Below are positions 46,030 through 55,438 of a stretch of DNA of 64,000 nt, piece by piece. The DNA is from Bacillus thuringiensis (GTDB taxonomy: Bacteria > Bacillota > Bacilli > Bacillales > Bacillaceae_G): the NCBI RefSeq assembly GCF_022095615.2, contig NZ_CP155561.1, forward strand, positions 186,001 through 250,000, written 5' to 3'. The position numbers and the translations under genes were made by a program. Below the pieces are notes generated by a model. It was given only the letters and a program-made list of their open reading frames with translations. It had not been told where the DNA came from and did no database searches. The first letter of the stretch is position 1, and each line of letters opens with the position of its first letter.

Positions 46030-46569
46030 TTGACTGAAACCCTTAGCATTGAAGAATTAAACACTTTTTTACCACTTGCTTCTCTAGAATCCTTGTCTGA
46101 TGGGGAACAAAAGCTACGTTTACAATATTGGAAAGAACATTTTACTGGTAAGGAAATTTTAGAAGGTTTAGGCACATATAAAAAGAAATTATATGACTTG
46201 TATAAAAAACATGACGTTTCCACAACAAGTAAGCAACAAAAAGCAACTACCCCACAGGAAAAAGAAACCCCTGTCGACTCACAACCCAACATTGTTCCAG
46301 ATCCTATAGAAACACCTACCATTTTAGCAACAACTCAGCCTCAAAACATAATAGAAGTTAATTCTACCGCTCATACACCTATTTCTTTCGAACCTATTGA
46401 ATCCATAGAACCATGTTCTATTCCCGAATCTTTTTATATTCACTACGCTGGGATAAAATCAAAAGAAAAGATGATTCTCCAATTAAAATCCATTGCTAGT
46501 TTACTAGAGGAAGAGACACATGTACAGTATGAATTTTCTATTCAAATTCACAAGACTTCTCAAAATTAG
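46030..46569 (+). CDS. Hypothetical plasmid protein (179 aa)
   Basis: Residues 1-65 (TETLSIEELNTFLPLASLES LSDGEQKLRL…) form a helical domain ending in KKKLYDLYKKHDV; residues 70-125 are a Thr/Pro-rich linker; residues 130-179 form a second helical or beta part (FYIHYAGIKSKEKMILQLKS IASLLEEETHVQYEFSIQI). TTG 46030 follows GGCGTGAT. I recognise no family; the split layout suggests a DNA-binding head and a partner-binding tail. A terminator lies at 46584-46616. Confidence 0.55.
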   Translation: MTETLSIEELNTFLPLASLESLSDGEQKLRLQYWKEHFTGKEILEGLGTYKKKLYDLYKKHDVSTTSKQQKATTPQEKETPVDSQPNIVPDPIETPTILATTQPQNIIEVNSTAHTPISFEPIESIEPCSIPESFYIHYAGIKSKEKMILQLKSIASLLEEETHVQYEFSIQIHKTSQN

Positions 46570-46583
46570 TCCTATCACTCCTC

Positions 46584-46616
46584 AAAAAGGCTTCCTAATT
46601 TTATTAGGAAGCTTTC
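46584..46616. terminator. Terminator between convergent genes
   Basis: AAGGCTTCCTAAT / ATTAGGAAGCTTT stem. Confidence 0.7.
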
Positions 46617-46714
46617 TTACTTACTCGACAGATACTAATAGAACTACTGAGAATGTCTATTCTACATATTCACATTTCTTTTTCGTAAATCCCCATCTGA
46701 TACAGGGTATTTAT

Positions 46715-47008
46715 TTAGAGTTTCAATTTCAGCATGAACAATTGTTTGCATGGTTTGGTGCACTTTTTGTATTTGTATGATTTCTTTTTTCTTTCACGTG
46801 CTGTCATACTTTTTAATGTTTTTACCGATAGACTTTTTAATTTCTGATACTCTTTTGTATGTTCTAACTTGTTTGTATCGATATACGCTAATGTAGGAAA
46901 TTGAGTTAACAGCTCGTTTTTATCTTTTTCCAATTTTTGATATACATATTGCTTTAAAATATGAATTTCTTTTTGTAAACGTACAAAGGTTTCAATATAT
47001 TCCTCCAA
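46715..47008 (-). CDS. Helical hypothetical protein (97 aa)
   Basis: A basic, helix-rich product (IETFVRLQKEIHILKQYVYQ KLEKDKNELL…) with a Lys-rich C-terminus. TTG 47008 follows GGATTGGAGG closely, so the start is uncertain. An in-frame TGA lies two codons upstream, so it cannot be longer. It may be a fragment of a larger plasmid protein. No family is recognised. Confidence 0.4.
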   Translation of the reverse strand: MEEYIETFVRLQKEIHILKQYVYQKLEKDKNELLTQFPTLAYIDTNKLEHTKEYQKLKSLSVKTLKSMTARERKKKSYKYKKCTKPCKQLFMLKLKL

Positions 47009-47084
47009 TCCTCATCGGAATATTCATGTAAGGAATAAAACAATATGACTGTAAGTTCCTTTTATATAATTGTAGACAAACATC

Positions 47085-47234
47085 CTACTTTTCCTCCGGT
47101 TTTTGTTCCAAACAATATAATCTATTCACAAGGCGATTATATTCGCTTCTTGTAATTTCTTTAAAATATAGTTGGACTAATAAATCTTTATGCGCTTTTG
47201 AAAACGCTATTTTATCAATAAATTTTGGATACAT
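47085..47234 (-). CDS. Small hypothetical protein (49 aa)
   Basis: MYPKFIDKIAFSKAHKDLLV QLYFKEITRSEYNRLVNRLY CLEQKPEEK: soluble, charged, helical. GGGAGAGAAGCCTTAG precedes the ATG, a fair ribosome site. It lies upstream of the 46715 gene on the same strand and may be its operon partner. No family is recognised. Confidence 0.45.
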   Translation of the reverse strand: MYPKFIDKIAFSKAHKDLLVQLYFKEITRSEYNRLVNRLYCLEQKPEEK

Positions 47235-47509
47235 CTAAGGCTTCTCTCCCATTCTATTAGACCACTCTTTCCCCTTTCATTATTTTATATTGATATAAAA
47301 CCCTAATCAATCAAAACTCAATAAAAATAACGGGATATATTGTGATTGTACTAGAAACTATTATTATAGACATGTAGGAAGTATATTTTTTCCTATTTGA
47401 AGTCGATGGACGTCCAATTTCACGTTATGGAACATATAAAAAATGCTGCCTAACGTACACCGTGTTGAAATTAATTTTGAATACCTATGAATGAAGGGGG
47501 CCGGTTATT

Positions 47510-47760
47510 TTGAAACATGTGGAGACATATTTTCGTGAAAACAGAGTAGATAAAAAATTAAAAATATTTTTAACAAACGGATTAGAGGAGAAAGTTATTG
47601 TCTATGTCCCTCATTCAAGTGGAAAAACATTGTGTTTCAACCGTATAATAAAATAAAACAACAAAAATTAAGAATAGAACAACCCATATCTTTGTTAGAG
47701 AAAAAAGAGATCTCGGTTGGACACTATCTGATGTTGAGCGAATAGAATTCTAAATGGACT
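47510..47760 (+). pseudogene. Decayed coding region
   Basis: AAGGGGGCCGGTTATT precedes a TTG and a frame of 48 codons (KHVETYFRENRVDKKLKIFL…YVPHSSGKTL). One shift near 47635 continues as QQKLRIEQPISLLEKKEISV GHYLMLSE. It looks like one small gene broken by a frameshift. The family is unknown. Confidence 0.4.
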
Positions 47761-48145
47761 TCCTATTCAAAGCAAACGATTTTCAATGTTCATTCGTTTT
47801 ATACCAGCACCAAAACAATTATGTTGCAATTGTAGATGCTAATTTGCGCAGCTTTTACATACAAGCTACTAACATTAGTAACACCGAGTTAAAGACGCTC
47901 TAAAAAAAGAATGCAAGACACGTGGATTTTTTGAGCGTTTTCAAAATAAATGTGCACTCGCTCCCCTAGAAGAAAAGCAGATAAAACAACAAAAGATTGT
48001 AGGTTAATTATATATAAACAGAGAAATCTAAAAAATCTTGGAGGTACTATTTTGAAAATCAATCAGTATACACTTTCCTATCGATTTTACGAAATCCCTA
48101 CAAGGTATGTCGAGAAGGTTCTAACTCTTTTGTTAGAATCTTCTC
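47761..48145. other. Degenerate region ending in a terminator
   Basis: A short frame from TTG 48053 with GGAGG upstream (KINQYTLSYRFYEIPTRYVE K) runs straight into a terminator hairpin GAGAAGGTTCTAAC / GTTAGAATCTTCTC (48112-48147). It is probably a truncated 3' end. No intact gene is seen. Confidence 0.35.
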
Positions 48146-48391
48146 TTATTTTTTCGAAACAAAAGAGTCTTTTAAATTTTTTATCCAAAGAGATTTATGT
48201 AAATCAGTATGGGAAATCCAATTCCTTGATTCATGAGAACCGATAAATTCATTATTAATGGGATGCCATACAATGAGATATATTTCATTTTCATATTGTA
48301 TTTCATCAAATTGCCGCAACGATTTTCCTAATGTATCGGATTGACCGATAGGTATTGCTCCTTTTTCTAAAATCTCTTTAAATTTTTTCAA
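48146..48391 (-). CDS. Hypothetical protein (81 aa)
   Basis: A soluble, mixed alpha/beta protein (MKKFKEILEKGAIPIGQSDT…YENEIYLIVWHPINNEFIGS…). TTG 48391 has AAGGAGTGGG upstream. The terminator at 48112-48147 lies exactly at its 3' end. SUKH- or SMI1-like immunity proteins share this short F-D-E and WHP style, but the match is too weak to assign. No neighbours help. Confidence 0.45.
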   Translation of the reverse strand: MKKFKEILEKGAIPIGQSDTLGKSLRQFDEIQYENEIYLIVWHPINNEFIGSHESRNWISHTDLHKSLWIKNLKDSFVSKK

Positions 48392-48574
48392 AGGTATCCC
48401 ACTCCTTAGTTATAGGTATATGTATATATTTTTTAAAGAGTGTATTTTTCCCTTCTTTATTATAGCTGATTAGGAATGGATATTAAAAAAATACATGCAA
48501 TAATCACTCTCAATAAATGAAAGGAGAGTGCTGAAATTGTTATATTAGCTATGTATATAATAAAAGGCATACTG

Positions 48575-48600
48575 ATAGGCCTCACCATACATTGCCCATG
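48575..48600 (+). repeat. Solo Tn3-type end (GGCCTCACCATAC)
   Basis: TAGGCCTCACCATAC matches the outer end of the cry transposon's repeats; the inner part diverges. It is an orphan end. Confidence 0.4.
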
Positions 48601-48922
48601 GCAACGAGGGGATTCGAGAAAATATGCCCAATCTTCAGTTCGTAAAGGTACACCTTTTGTAGTGGAGTAATTTCTATTAAAAGCAGTACGTCAAAAAGTT
48701 TGAGACGAAATTTTGAAACACTTCAAAATCATATAGACCTTTTGAATCATTCATAAATTCTTACTTTGCATTTATCAAAAACAATGGTTTTTAATAAATG
48801 TAAAATTAATAAAATTTAATCCTTATAAATCGCTTAACTACGTTATCAAGACTATTGTCAAAATCAAATTAACTTTAACTACCCTTTATGATAAAATTAC
48901 CTTGTAAAGGTTGGGTGATTTC

Positions 48923-49767
48923 ATGAATTCATACATTTATGGCTATGCAAGAGTAAGTATCCAACAACAAGATTTGATTCATCAACTAGACAGGCTTCAA
49001 AATTATAACTGAAAAAATAACAGGTACGAAAAGCAATCGTCCAGAGCTTACTCGATTAAAAGATAAAATTAGACCTGGTGATACATTAGTTGTTGAAAGC
49101 TTTTCTAGATTAGGAAGAAGTACCAAAGATTTAATTGAATTTGTTGATTTTTTTGAGAATAAGAAAGTTAAGCTAATTAGTATTAAAGAACAAGTTTGAT
49201 ACTAATACACCTCAAGGGAAATTGATGTTAACAATATTTTAAGCATTCAGCCAGTTTGAAAGAGACTTAATTGCTCAACGTACTCTAGAGGGGCTTGAAA
49301 GTGCAAGAGGAAGAGTAGGTGGACGCCCTCGTGTTAAGGATAGTTTTCTTCAGAGAGCATTGAAGTTATATGATTCTAAAGAATATAGCATCCAAGAAAT
49401 TATAAACATGACAGGTATTAGTCAAGCTACACTTTACCGATATATACGAAAAAATAAGCAAACCGAAAAAGGCGAACAAACTAAAGAACAAACAGCCACA
49501 ATTCGTATGTTGGTACGTGTAGAAAATAATAATAAATTTGTACGAGGATAGGGGAAAGTTCGAAAGAATATCGAATCTTTCCTTATATCACAATATAATA
49601 TGGAACAACGTTCAGGAGAATATATATTTTATGTTCCTTACAACACAATTTCAGATTTAGAAAAAAAGGTAGATAGCATAATTCGTAAAATTGATTTTGA
49701 AGCGGATTTACAAAACTGTTTTACGGAGTTAGATGTGTACTGTGATGAATTGGATCTACAATGGTAA
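48923..49767 (+). pseudogene. Decayed serine recombinase with C-terminal extension
   Basis: The start MNSYIYGYARVSIQQQDLIH carries the catalytic Ser region. Frames then shift near 49000, 49190 and 49240, but the family blocks survive (ITGTKSNRPELTRLKDKIRP GDTLVVESFSRLGR; FERDLIAQRTLEGLESARG RVGGRPR; HTH at IQEIINMTGISQATLYRYI). After TAG 49549 the same frame stays open for 71 codons (GKVRKNIESFLISQYNMEQR…DVYCDELDLQW), so a once-fused extension of about 90 residues is likely. The gene is non-functional. Confidence 0.7.
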
Positions 49768-49841
49768 AAGTAGCATTTGCTTATATTAAGAATTACATTA
49801 TAAAATAATAAGAAGAAAAGAAAGACAGGGAGAGGAAACCC

Positions 49842-50696
49842 ATGTCCACAAAATTAGTAAATTTACGGATTGATTTCGCTTTTAAACAGTTATTCGGAGC
49901 GAAGGGAAACGAAGAAATTTTAACTGGATTTCTAAACGCTATCCTAGAAGAATCTTTAGATGCACCTATTGCATCTCTACAACTAGAAGATCCACATCTT
50001 CATAAATCTTATGAAGATGATAAGTTATCCATATTAGACTTATTAGCAACATTAGACAATGGAACGCAAGTGAATATAGAGATACAACTTCGCAATACAC
50101 ATGATATGGTGAAACAATCTTTATATTACTGGAGTAAACTCTATACATCCCAAATGCAAGAGGGGATGCCCTATCGTTCACTTCGGAAAACAATTACCAT
50201 TAACTTATTAGATTTTATATTATTCTCCCAGGATGATTCATTTCATACCATAGGACAATTATGGAATAGCAAAAAACAGCAGATACTAAGTGATGATATT
50301 GAAATCCACTTTGTTGAAATTCCAAAATTGGTCAAACAATGGCATGAAGAAAAAGTAAACCCATGGGAAAATGTATTTGTTCGTTGGATGTTATTACTAC
50401 CAGCACATGAAGATGAACATTTAACTCAAATATTGGAGGAGATTGGGATGAATCAAGATCCAATTTTACAAAAAGCAATAAATAAATGGGAAAATATGAG
50501 CCATGACTCCTCATTCCGAACAGCTTATGAGGCTCGTGAAAAGTTATTTTTAGATGAACAAGCCAAGTTGGCACACGCTCGTGAAGAAGGAAAAATCCAA
50601 TTAATCCGTGGGATGCATAAGAATGGTATGCCATTAGAAGACATTGCAAAATTCACAGATCTAAGTACAGAAGAAATACGGAAACTACTATTATAA
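49842..50696 (+). CDS. Rpn-family PD-(D/E)XK nuclease / putative transposase
   Basis: A 284-aa protein of the Rpn/DUF4351-type family of recombination-promoting nucleases, once called transposase_31. The N-terminal block LRIDFAFKQLFGAKGNEEIL and the nuclease motif KLSILDLLATLDNGTQVNIE IQL (catalytic D and E-x-Q) are present. The C-terminus is helical and ends with an HTH-like segment (MPLEDIAKFTDLSTEEIRKL). Length is full. GGGAGAGGAAACCC precedes the ATG. Rpn proteins cut DNA and can act in phage defence. It stands alone, with a terminator at 50709. Confidence 0.85.
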   Translation: MSTKLVNLRIDFAFKQLFGAKGNEEILTGFLNAILEESLDAPIASLQLEDPHLHKSYEDDKLSILDLLATLDNGTQVNIEIQLRNTHDMVKQSLYYWSKLYTSQMQEGMPYRSLRKTITINLLDFILFSQDDSFHTIGQLWNSKKQQILSDDIEIHFVEIPKLVKQWHEEKVNPWENVFVRWMLLLPAHEDEHLTQILEEIGMNQDPILQKAINKWENMSHDSSFRTAYEAREKLFLDEQAKLAHAREEGKIQLIRGMHKNGMPLEDIAKFTDLSTEEIRKLLL

Positions 50697-50708
50697 TACG
50701 TATTATTA

Positions 50709-50741
50709 CAAAAACTTTGCGGAAAATATCGCAAAGTTTTT
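50709..50741. terminator. Terminator after Rpn gene
   Basis: AAAACTTTGCGG…CGCAAAGTTTTTT stem. Confidence 0.75.
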
Positions 50742-50886
50742 TATTCAGTCCTTTAAACATCAACTCCTTAAAATATTTTCCCCTTTTTAGACAGTTTACT
50801 TTTAATTTATATTAGTGTGATTTTAAAAATAAGTTGTACCGTTTGTGAAAAATTTGATTAAAAATCCTATATAAGGCCTCACCATA

Positions 50887-51017
50887 TATGCCTATTAACT
50901 TAAGAGATGTATACACCCCAAAAACAAAAAAATGAGCTGATTTCTTAAGATAACTAACTGTAGAGAAAGAGAATTTTCATTTAGGGGATACTTCAAAACC
51001 TTAGCTTGATGGCGATG
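50887..51017 (+). mobile_element. IS231-derived MITE (131 bp) inside a Tn3-type end
   Basis: The left end is TATGCCTATTAACTTAAG and the right end is TTAGCTTGATGGCGATG. It sits directly after AGGCCTCACCATA (50874-50886), the outer end of the cry transposon repeat family. There is no coding capacity. Confidence 0.6.
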
Positions 51018-51180
51018 GGACGTTACCCCATTAAGGAGTTTTTATCTTGAAATCAACGGATGTATTATCATACATGTCAATCAATATGCTAAATTGCATA
51101 TCCAAAAAAGTATAATTTGTTAACATTTACAAAATAAGGGTTATTCTTATGAAATTCTGTTAATATCAAACTTGTATTAA

Positions 51181-51703
51181 CAAAATCAAAGGCAAAAAAT
51201 GTACTTATATCGTACGATTGATTCCGAAGGAAACACAATTGATTTTTATTTGAGTAGTAAACGAGATGTCAAAGCTGCCAAGCGATTTCTAAAGAAAGCC
51301 TTGGTTTCTTGTCATGCCACAGGACCTCGTTCTATAACTGTTGATGGAGATAAAGCCTATCCTGTTGCGATAAGGGATCTAAAAGACGAACAGTGCATAC
51401 CACACGGTATGCCACTTCGTGTGAAAAAATATTTAAACAATATCATTGAACAAGACCACCGGTTTATCAAAAAAACGAATTCGGAATATGCTGGGATTGA
51501 AATCATTGCATACAGCTACAAAAATGATTGCTGGAATAGAAGCTATGCATATGGTCAAAAAAGGACAAACTATCCAAGGGGAGAAGTCTGTCCAAAGGCA
51601 GATATATCTTATCAATGCACTCTTTGGTGTAACAGCATAACGTTCAATTCCGCTAGAAATCTTTTACTCTTCTTTCATATCCCACTATTTTTGCACCAGA
51701 ACC
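51181..51703 (+). mobile_element. 5'-truncated, frameshifted IS240 copy
   Basis: The transposase is readable from MYLYRTIDSEGNTIDFYLSS through VAIRDLKDEQCIPHGMPLRV. After IKK the frame shifts, and the correct tail (RIRNMLGLKSLHTATKM…ALFGVTA) is in the +1 frame. The right inverted repeat TTTTTGCACCAGAACC ends at 51703. The left third is missing. The orientation is opposite to the copy at 44703. Confidence 0.75.
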
Positions 51704-51744
51704 TTTTGGAGTATGTTGTGAGAAAGAGAAGAACTCTATTACCA

Positions 51745-51834
51745 TTAATTTTACATTAAATATCAATTTAACATAAAATTTAATGTAAGAATCAATTTTC
51801 ATGTTATAATTTGTATATTATAACATGAAAATTA
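51745..51834. promoter_or_regulatory. Two palindromes in front of the TIR gene
   Basis: TTACATTAAAT / ATTTAATGTAA arms flank 51752-51787. A second, nearly perfect palindrome, AATTTTCATGTTATAAT / ATTATAACATGAAAATT, spans 51796-51834. TATAAT within the second could be the -10, so a repressor bound here would block transcription. Confidence 0.5.
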
Positions 51835-51854
51835 TATTTGAAAGGAATTACATA

Positions 51855-53039
51855 ATGATAAACGCAGCTCATGAAATGGTAGATTTTTTTATAAGTTATA
51901 ATCATAAAGATGAAACAATGGCAGAATGGATTGCATGGATTCTTGAAGAAGCTGGATATACAACGTTTATTCAGGCATGGGACTTTAGAAGTGGTAATAA
52001 CTTTATTTTACAAATGGATAAAGGAGCTAGGAATTCCAAACACACGATAGCATTGTTATCTTCAAATTATAAGGAATCCCTATACACCCAACCTGAATGG
52101 TCAGCGGCATTTGTAAAGGATCCTACAGGTGAAAATCAAAAACTTATTCCAGTAAGAATTGAGGATATTAATCTTGATGGTTTATTTCCCTCAATAATTT
52201 ATATTGATTTAGTAAACAAAGATGAAAATTCTGCACGAAAAGAAATTTTAAATGGTATACAAACTGAAAGAAAGAAACCGAAAATTGCCCCTTCTTTCCC
52301 AGGTAAAATCCCTGAAAAAACTGAACAGATAGTTCGTCCTTCTGAAAATTGGTATGAAGAGTTTGTAAATGATAGAATAAAGAAGATTATGCAAGGTAAT
52401 TTTATGCTTAACGTAACAAGTGGACCAAAAGTTGTCATTCATATAGTTCCATTAGAATCAATTGAAAAAAAGAAATTATATAAAGTATCAGAATTGGAAT
52501 TTGGTAAACTAATAAGGCCTCCTTATAGTAATAGGTGGGAATATGGTGAAAATAAGGCCGGATACTATACTTCTTCTAGAGTGAATGAAAAAGAGCTTCC
52601 ACATGGATATGTTCAATTTTATCGAAATGGCTGTATAGAATCAGTAAGCGGTTCATTGCTTGGTAAAAGTATATTTATAGATAAACCATATATTGTGCAT
52701 GAATTATTTGAGCAAGAAATTATAAATCATATCTATGATATATGCTCAAAAATCACAAAAAAAATAGCAGTACATGTACCCATTGCTATCCAAATTAGTC
52801 TCCTAAATGCAAACGGTTATTATATATCAAAATATTCTAATCAAGTAGAACGAACAATTCAAGATAACTTAGTAAAATTACAACCGATAATTCTCCGATC
52901 ATGGGACTCTAGCATTGATAAAGCATTGCGCCCTGCTTTTGATAAATTATGGAATATTTGTGGATTTGGACAATCTCCTAACTATGATTCTGAAGGTAAT
53001 TGGAGACGTTATGAGAATATTAATGTAATTTCTGAATAA
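51855..53039 (+). CDS. TIR-domain protein with novel C-terminal module (394 aa)
   Basis: Residues 8-140 are a bacterial TIR domain (VDFFISYNHKDETMAEWIAW…FIQAWDFRSGNNFILQMDKG…IALLSSNYKESLYTQPEWSA). The Glu in PEWSAAF (E81) lies where TIR NADases have their catalytic Glu. Residues 180-394 are a separate alpha/beta domain with GPKVVIHIVPLESI, resembling the C-terminal part seen after AlbA-type domains; its function is unknown. Standalone bacterial TIR proteins are often defence effectors that consume NAD. ATG 51855 follows AAAGGA; ATG 51825 lies within a palindrome. The gene is bracketed by palindromes and followed by a recombinase. Confidence 0.75.
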   Translation: MINAAHEMVDFFISYNHKDETMAEWIAWILEEAGYTTFIQAWDFRSGNNFILQMDKGARNSKHTIALLSSNYKESLYTQPEWSAAFVKDPTGENQKLIPVRIEDINLDGLFPSIIYIDLVNKDENSARKEILNGIQTERKKPKIAPSFPGKIPEKTEQIVRPSENWYEEFVNDRIKKIMQGNFMLNVTSGPKVVIHIVPLESIEKKKLYKVSELEFGKLIRPPYSNRWEYGENKAGYYTSSRVNEKELPHGYVQFYRNGCIESVSGSLLGKSIFIDKPYIVHELFEQEIINHIYDICSKITKKIAVHVPIAIQISLLNANGYYISKYSNQVERTIQDNLVKLQPIILRSWDSSIDKALRPAFDKLWNICGFGQSPNYDSEGNWRRYENINVISE

Positions 53040-53082
53040 TTATCAATTAAAATTGTATTCAATGTAAAATTATACAAATTTA

Positions 53083-53122
53083 TACAAAATATTACATTAA
53101 TTATAAGAAATTAATGTAATAT
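53083..53122. promoter_or_regulatory. Palindrome between TIR and recombinase genes
   Basis: AAATATTACATTAATT / AATTAATGTAATATTTT with a 6-nt loop. It shares the TTACATTAA core with the palindrome upstream of the TIR gene. It could be an operator or a terminator. Confidence 0.5.
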
Positions 53123-53144
53123 TTTAAAGTTTGAGGTGAAAAAA

Positions 53145-54239
53145 TTGAGCAATAGAGAAAAACAAGTGTATCAAGTACGTGTAGAACGTCATAAAGAAAA
53201 AATGCCCTGGTATATCATTGAATATATTGAAGAGAAAACAAACCTTTCCCCTGCTACCTTGTATGGATATTTAATTGAATACGAAATGTTTTTACAATGG
53301 TTGATCTCCTCTCGTCTTGCTGTCGTAGATGGAGAAGTTGTAACGAAAATACATGAGGTGCCAATTGAAACGTTGGAACACCTTCCTCTTAAACAAGTAA
53401 AAAGGTTTAAAAGTTATTTAGAGAGACAAGGTAATAAAACTAAGGCAGTAATACGAACATTTTCAGCTCTAAAGTCATTATTTAACTACCTAACAAGAAA
53501 TACTGAAGATGATAATGGAGAATGTTACTTTTATAGAAATGTTATGGCCAAAATGGAAATTCATAAGGAAAAAATTGACGCTGCAGTGAGAGCAAAAGAA
53601 ATTTCTGAAGTTATTTTCCACAATAATGATGACATTAAATTTATGCGCTTTTTATCCAATGAATATGAGCAAATGCTGCAAGAAACTGCTCCTGGTAGAC
53701 TAAGATTCTTTAGACGTGATAGAGAGCGTGATATTGCTATTTTAAGTTTAATCTTAGGTACAGGCCTCCGGGTATCAGAAGCAGCTAGTTTAACTATTTC
53801 TAGTATTAATTTTCGTACTCGTTACATCAAGGTTATACGTAAAGGGGATAAAAAATCATCTATTTTGGCTACACAAACGGCTCTAGATGATGTTCAAGAG
53901 TACCTTAAAGTACGTACTAATCGTTATAAGTGTCCTGATGATGAAAATATTCTATTTGTAACGAATTATAAAGGCTCATACGCGCAAATTTCTGTTAATG
54001 CAATACAAAAGCTTACAGAGAAATATACTAGAGCATTTGACGAAAAAAAGAGCCCTCATAAGTTGCGTCATACCTATGCAACTAATCATTATAATGAAAA
54101 TAAAGATCTGGTTCTTTTAGCAAATCAAATGGGACATAATTCAATGGAAACAACATCTTTGTATACAAATATAGATGATTCTAAACGCCGTGAAGCAATT
54201 GAACGATTAGAAAAGCGTCAGTTTAATGGGAAAAGCTGA
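53145..54239 (+). CDS. XerS-like tyrosine recombinase (364 aa)
   Basis: A single-chain site-specific recombinase. The N-terminus (KMPWYIIEYIEEKTNLSPAT LYGYLIEYEMFLQWLI) is the XerS/integrase core-binding domain. The catalytic half has LILGTGLRVSEAASL (Arg), a beta-hairpin with KVIRKGDKKS (Lys), HKLRHTYATNHY (His, Arg), MGHNSMETTSLYT (His, Tyr). Length is normal. TTG 53145 follows GAGGTG by 7 nt; GTG 53136 overlaps that site. It may resolve plasmid dimers or move the neighbouring TIR gene. It lies 105 bp after the TIR gene on the same strand. Confidence 0.85.
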   Translation: MSNREKQVYQVRVERHKEKMPWYIIEYIEEKTNLSPATLYGYLIEYEMFLQWLISSRLAVVDGEVVTKIHEVPIETLEHLPLKQVKRFKSYLERQGNKTKAVIRTFSALKSLFNYLTRNTEDDNGECYFYRNVMAKMEIHKEKIDAAVRAKEISEVIFHNNDDIKFMRFLSNEYEQMLQETAPGRLRFFRRDRERDIAILSLILGTGLRVSEAASLTISSINFRTRYIKVIRKGDKKSSILATQTALDDVQEYLKVRTNRYKCPDDENILFVTNYKGSYAQISVNAIQKLTEKYTRAFDEKKSPHKLRHTYATNHYNENKDLVLLANQMGHNSMETTSLYTNIDDSKRREAIERLEKRQFNGKS

Positions 54240-54318
54240 TTTTATGTATAAATGATTCGTTTAGATTGAGGGGGATAGAACATTTGATATTAAACTAAAA
54301 TAGCGAAGAGATTTATAG

Positions 54319-54591
54319 TTAACACCCCTTCGTTATTTTAGTTTTTATTTTTTTAGTAAGACGGTTATTTAAGAGGTATTCTAAATCTTGTTGAAATAGA
54401 TTAATGCTACAATTCAATTGTAAAATTTTTAAGGTACATAATATAAACTCTTCTTCCACTACTATATCTTTGTATTCATTATATATTTTACTAATTAAAC
54501 ATACTTTTTCTTCGGATATATTTATTTGTAGCGTCTTGTCAGTTATGATCAACAGGTCTAAGGTAGTTGGATAACTATTTGCTATTTTCAT
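54319..54591 (-). CDS. Hypothetical protein downstream of helicase loader (90 aa)
   Basis: No family is recognised. A soluble protein with mixed strands and helices and three Cys (…YNEYKDIVVEEEFILCTLKI LQLNCSINL…). It follows the DnaC-like gene by 10 bp and is the last gene of a three-gene minus-strand operon. AAGTTTCC-type hairpin features are absent; AGGAGGAAACTT lies just upstream of the ATG. A replication accessory role is inferred from position only. Confidence 0.55.
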   Translation of the reverse strand: MKIANSYPTTLDLLIITDKTLQINISEEKVCLISKIYNEYKDIVVEEEFILCTLKILQLNCSINLFQQDLEYLLNNRLTKKIKTKITKGC

Positions 54592-54601
54592 AAGTTTCCT
54601 C

Positions 54602-55438
54602 CTAAAAAGAAGCTTGACTATCCATGTTTAATTTAATTGTACGGTTTCTGCTACGATAACTATGAGGTAATTCTAGACAAATAATCTGTTCATTAGAAAT
54701 TCTATTAAGCATTCTATCGATTTCTCTAGATTCAAATTTTTTATACAATTCATTAGGATGGAAATTGGAAGTGAAAATAGTACTTCTCCCTTGTCTAGAG
54801 TTAAGAACATTGTAGATGATTTCCGCTCGCCATTCATTTATACTCCCTACTCCCAAATCATCTAAAATTAACATCTCTGATTCATAAATTGCTCTGTATA
54901 AATCAGATTCAGAGAAAGGAGTTGCTTTGTCATAAGATTGTTTGAAAAGGCTAAACATAGTAGGGAAATTTATGAATAAAGATGAGATGCCTCCCTCTAA
55001 TAATAGATGGTGTGCAGCGCTTGCTAAATGACTCTTTCCCCGTCCTACTTGCCCATATAGGTAAAAAGAATCCCCTTTTTTAAAACTAGTGACCAGTTCA
55101 ATAAATTTAGCGGCAGGCTCCCCATAGGTTTTTATGTTTCCTTGATAAAAATCAAATGAATCTATAGTTGCATGTTTAAGTTCATCATTAATAATAGAAA
55201 ATTTATTAATAGCTAATAATCGAGCTTTTTGATCATTCTCTCGGACTTGTTTAATTAGCTCGCAATTGCAATCTTGTTTAATCTCTTGAACAGTACCTTG
55301 TTTAAATACTCCAAAATCTTTGATATAAGTGAGCCTAACAACCTTTATTTCTCCACCACACTTTAAACAGCTTCTATAATCAAGAAATTCATTTATAGCC
55401 ACATTTTGAAAAAAACTCATATCTCCAATCTTTTTCAT
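54602..55438 (-). CDS. dnaC: DnaC/DnaI-like helicase loader ATPase
   Basis: A 278-aa AAA+ protein of the DnaI/DnaC/IstB-like family that loads replicative helicase. The N-terminal zinc site has C24-x2-C27 and C57-x-C59. Walker A is GQVGRGKSH (129-137); Walker B is MLILDDLG (about 190-197); the sensor segment STIFTSNFHPNEL and an Arg-rich C-terminus follow. Length is normal. Its start overlaps the stop of the upstream gene by 4 nt, so they are translationally coupled. It is probably part of this plasmid's or a prophage-like replication module. Confidence 0.85.
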   Translation of the reverse strand: MKKIGDMSFFQNVAINEFLDYRSCLKCGGEIKVVRLTYIKDFGVFKQGTVQEIKQDCNCELIKQVRENDQKARLLAINKFSIINDELKHATIDSFDFYQGNIKTYGEPAAKFIELVTSFKKGDSFYLYGQVGRGKSHLASAAHHLLLEGGISSLFINFPTMFSLFKQSYDKATPFSESDLYRAIYESEMLILDDLGVGSINEWRAEIIYNVLNSRQGRSTIFTSNFHPNELYKKFESREIDRMLNRISNEQIICLELPHSYRSRNRTIKLNMDSQASF

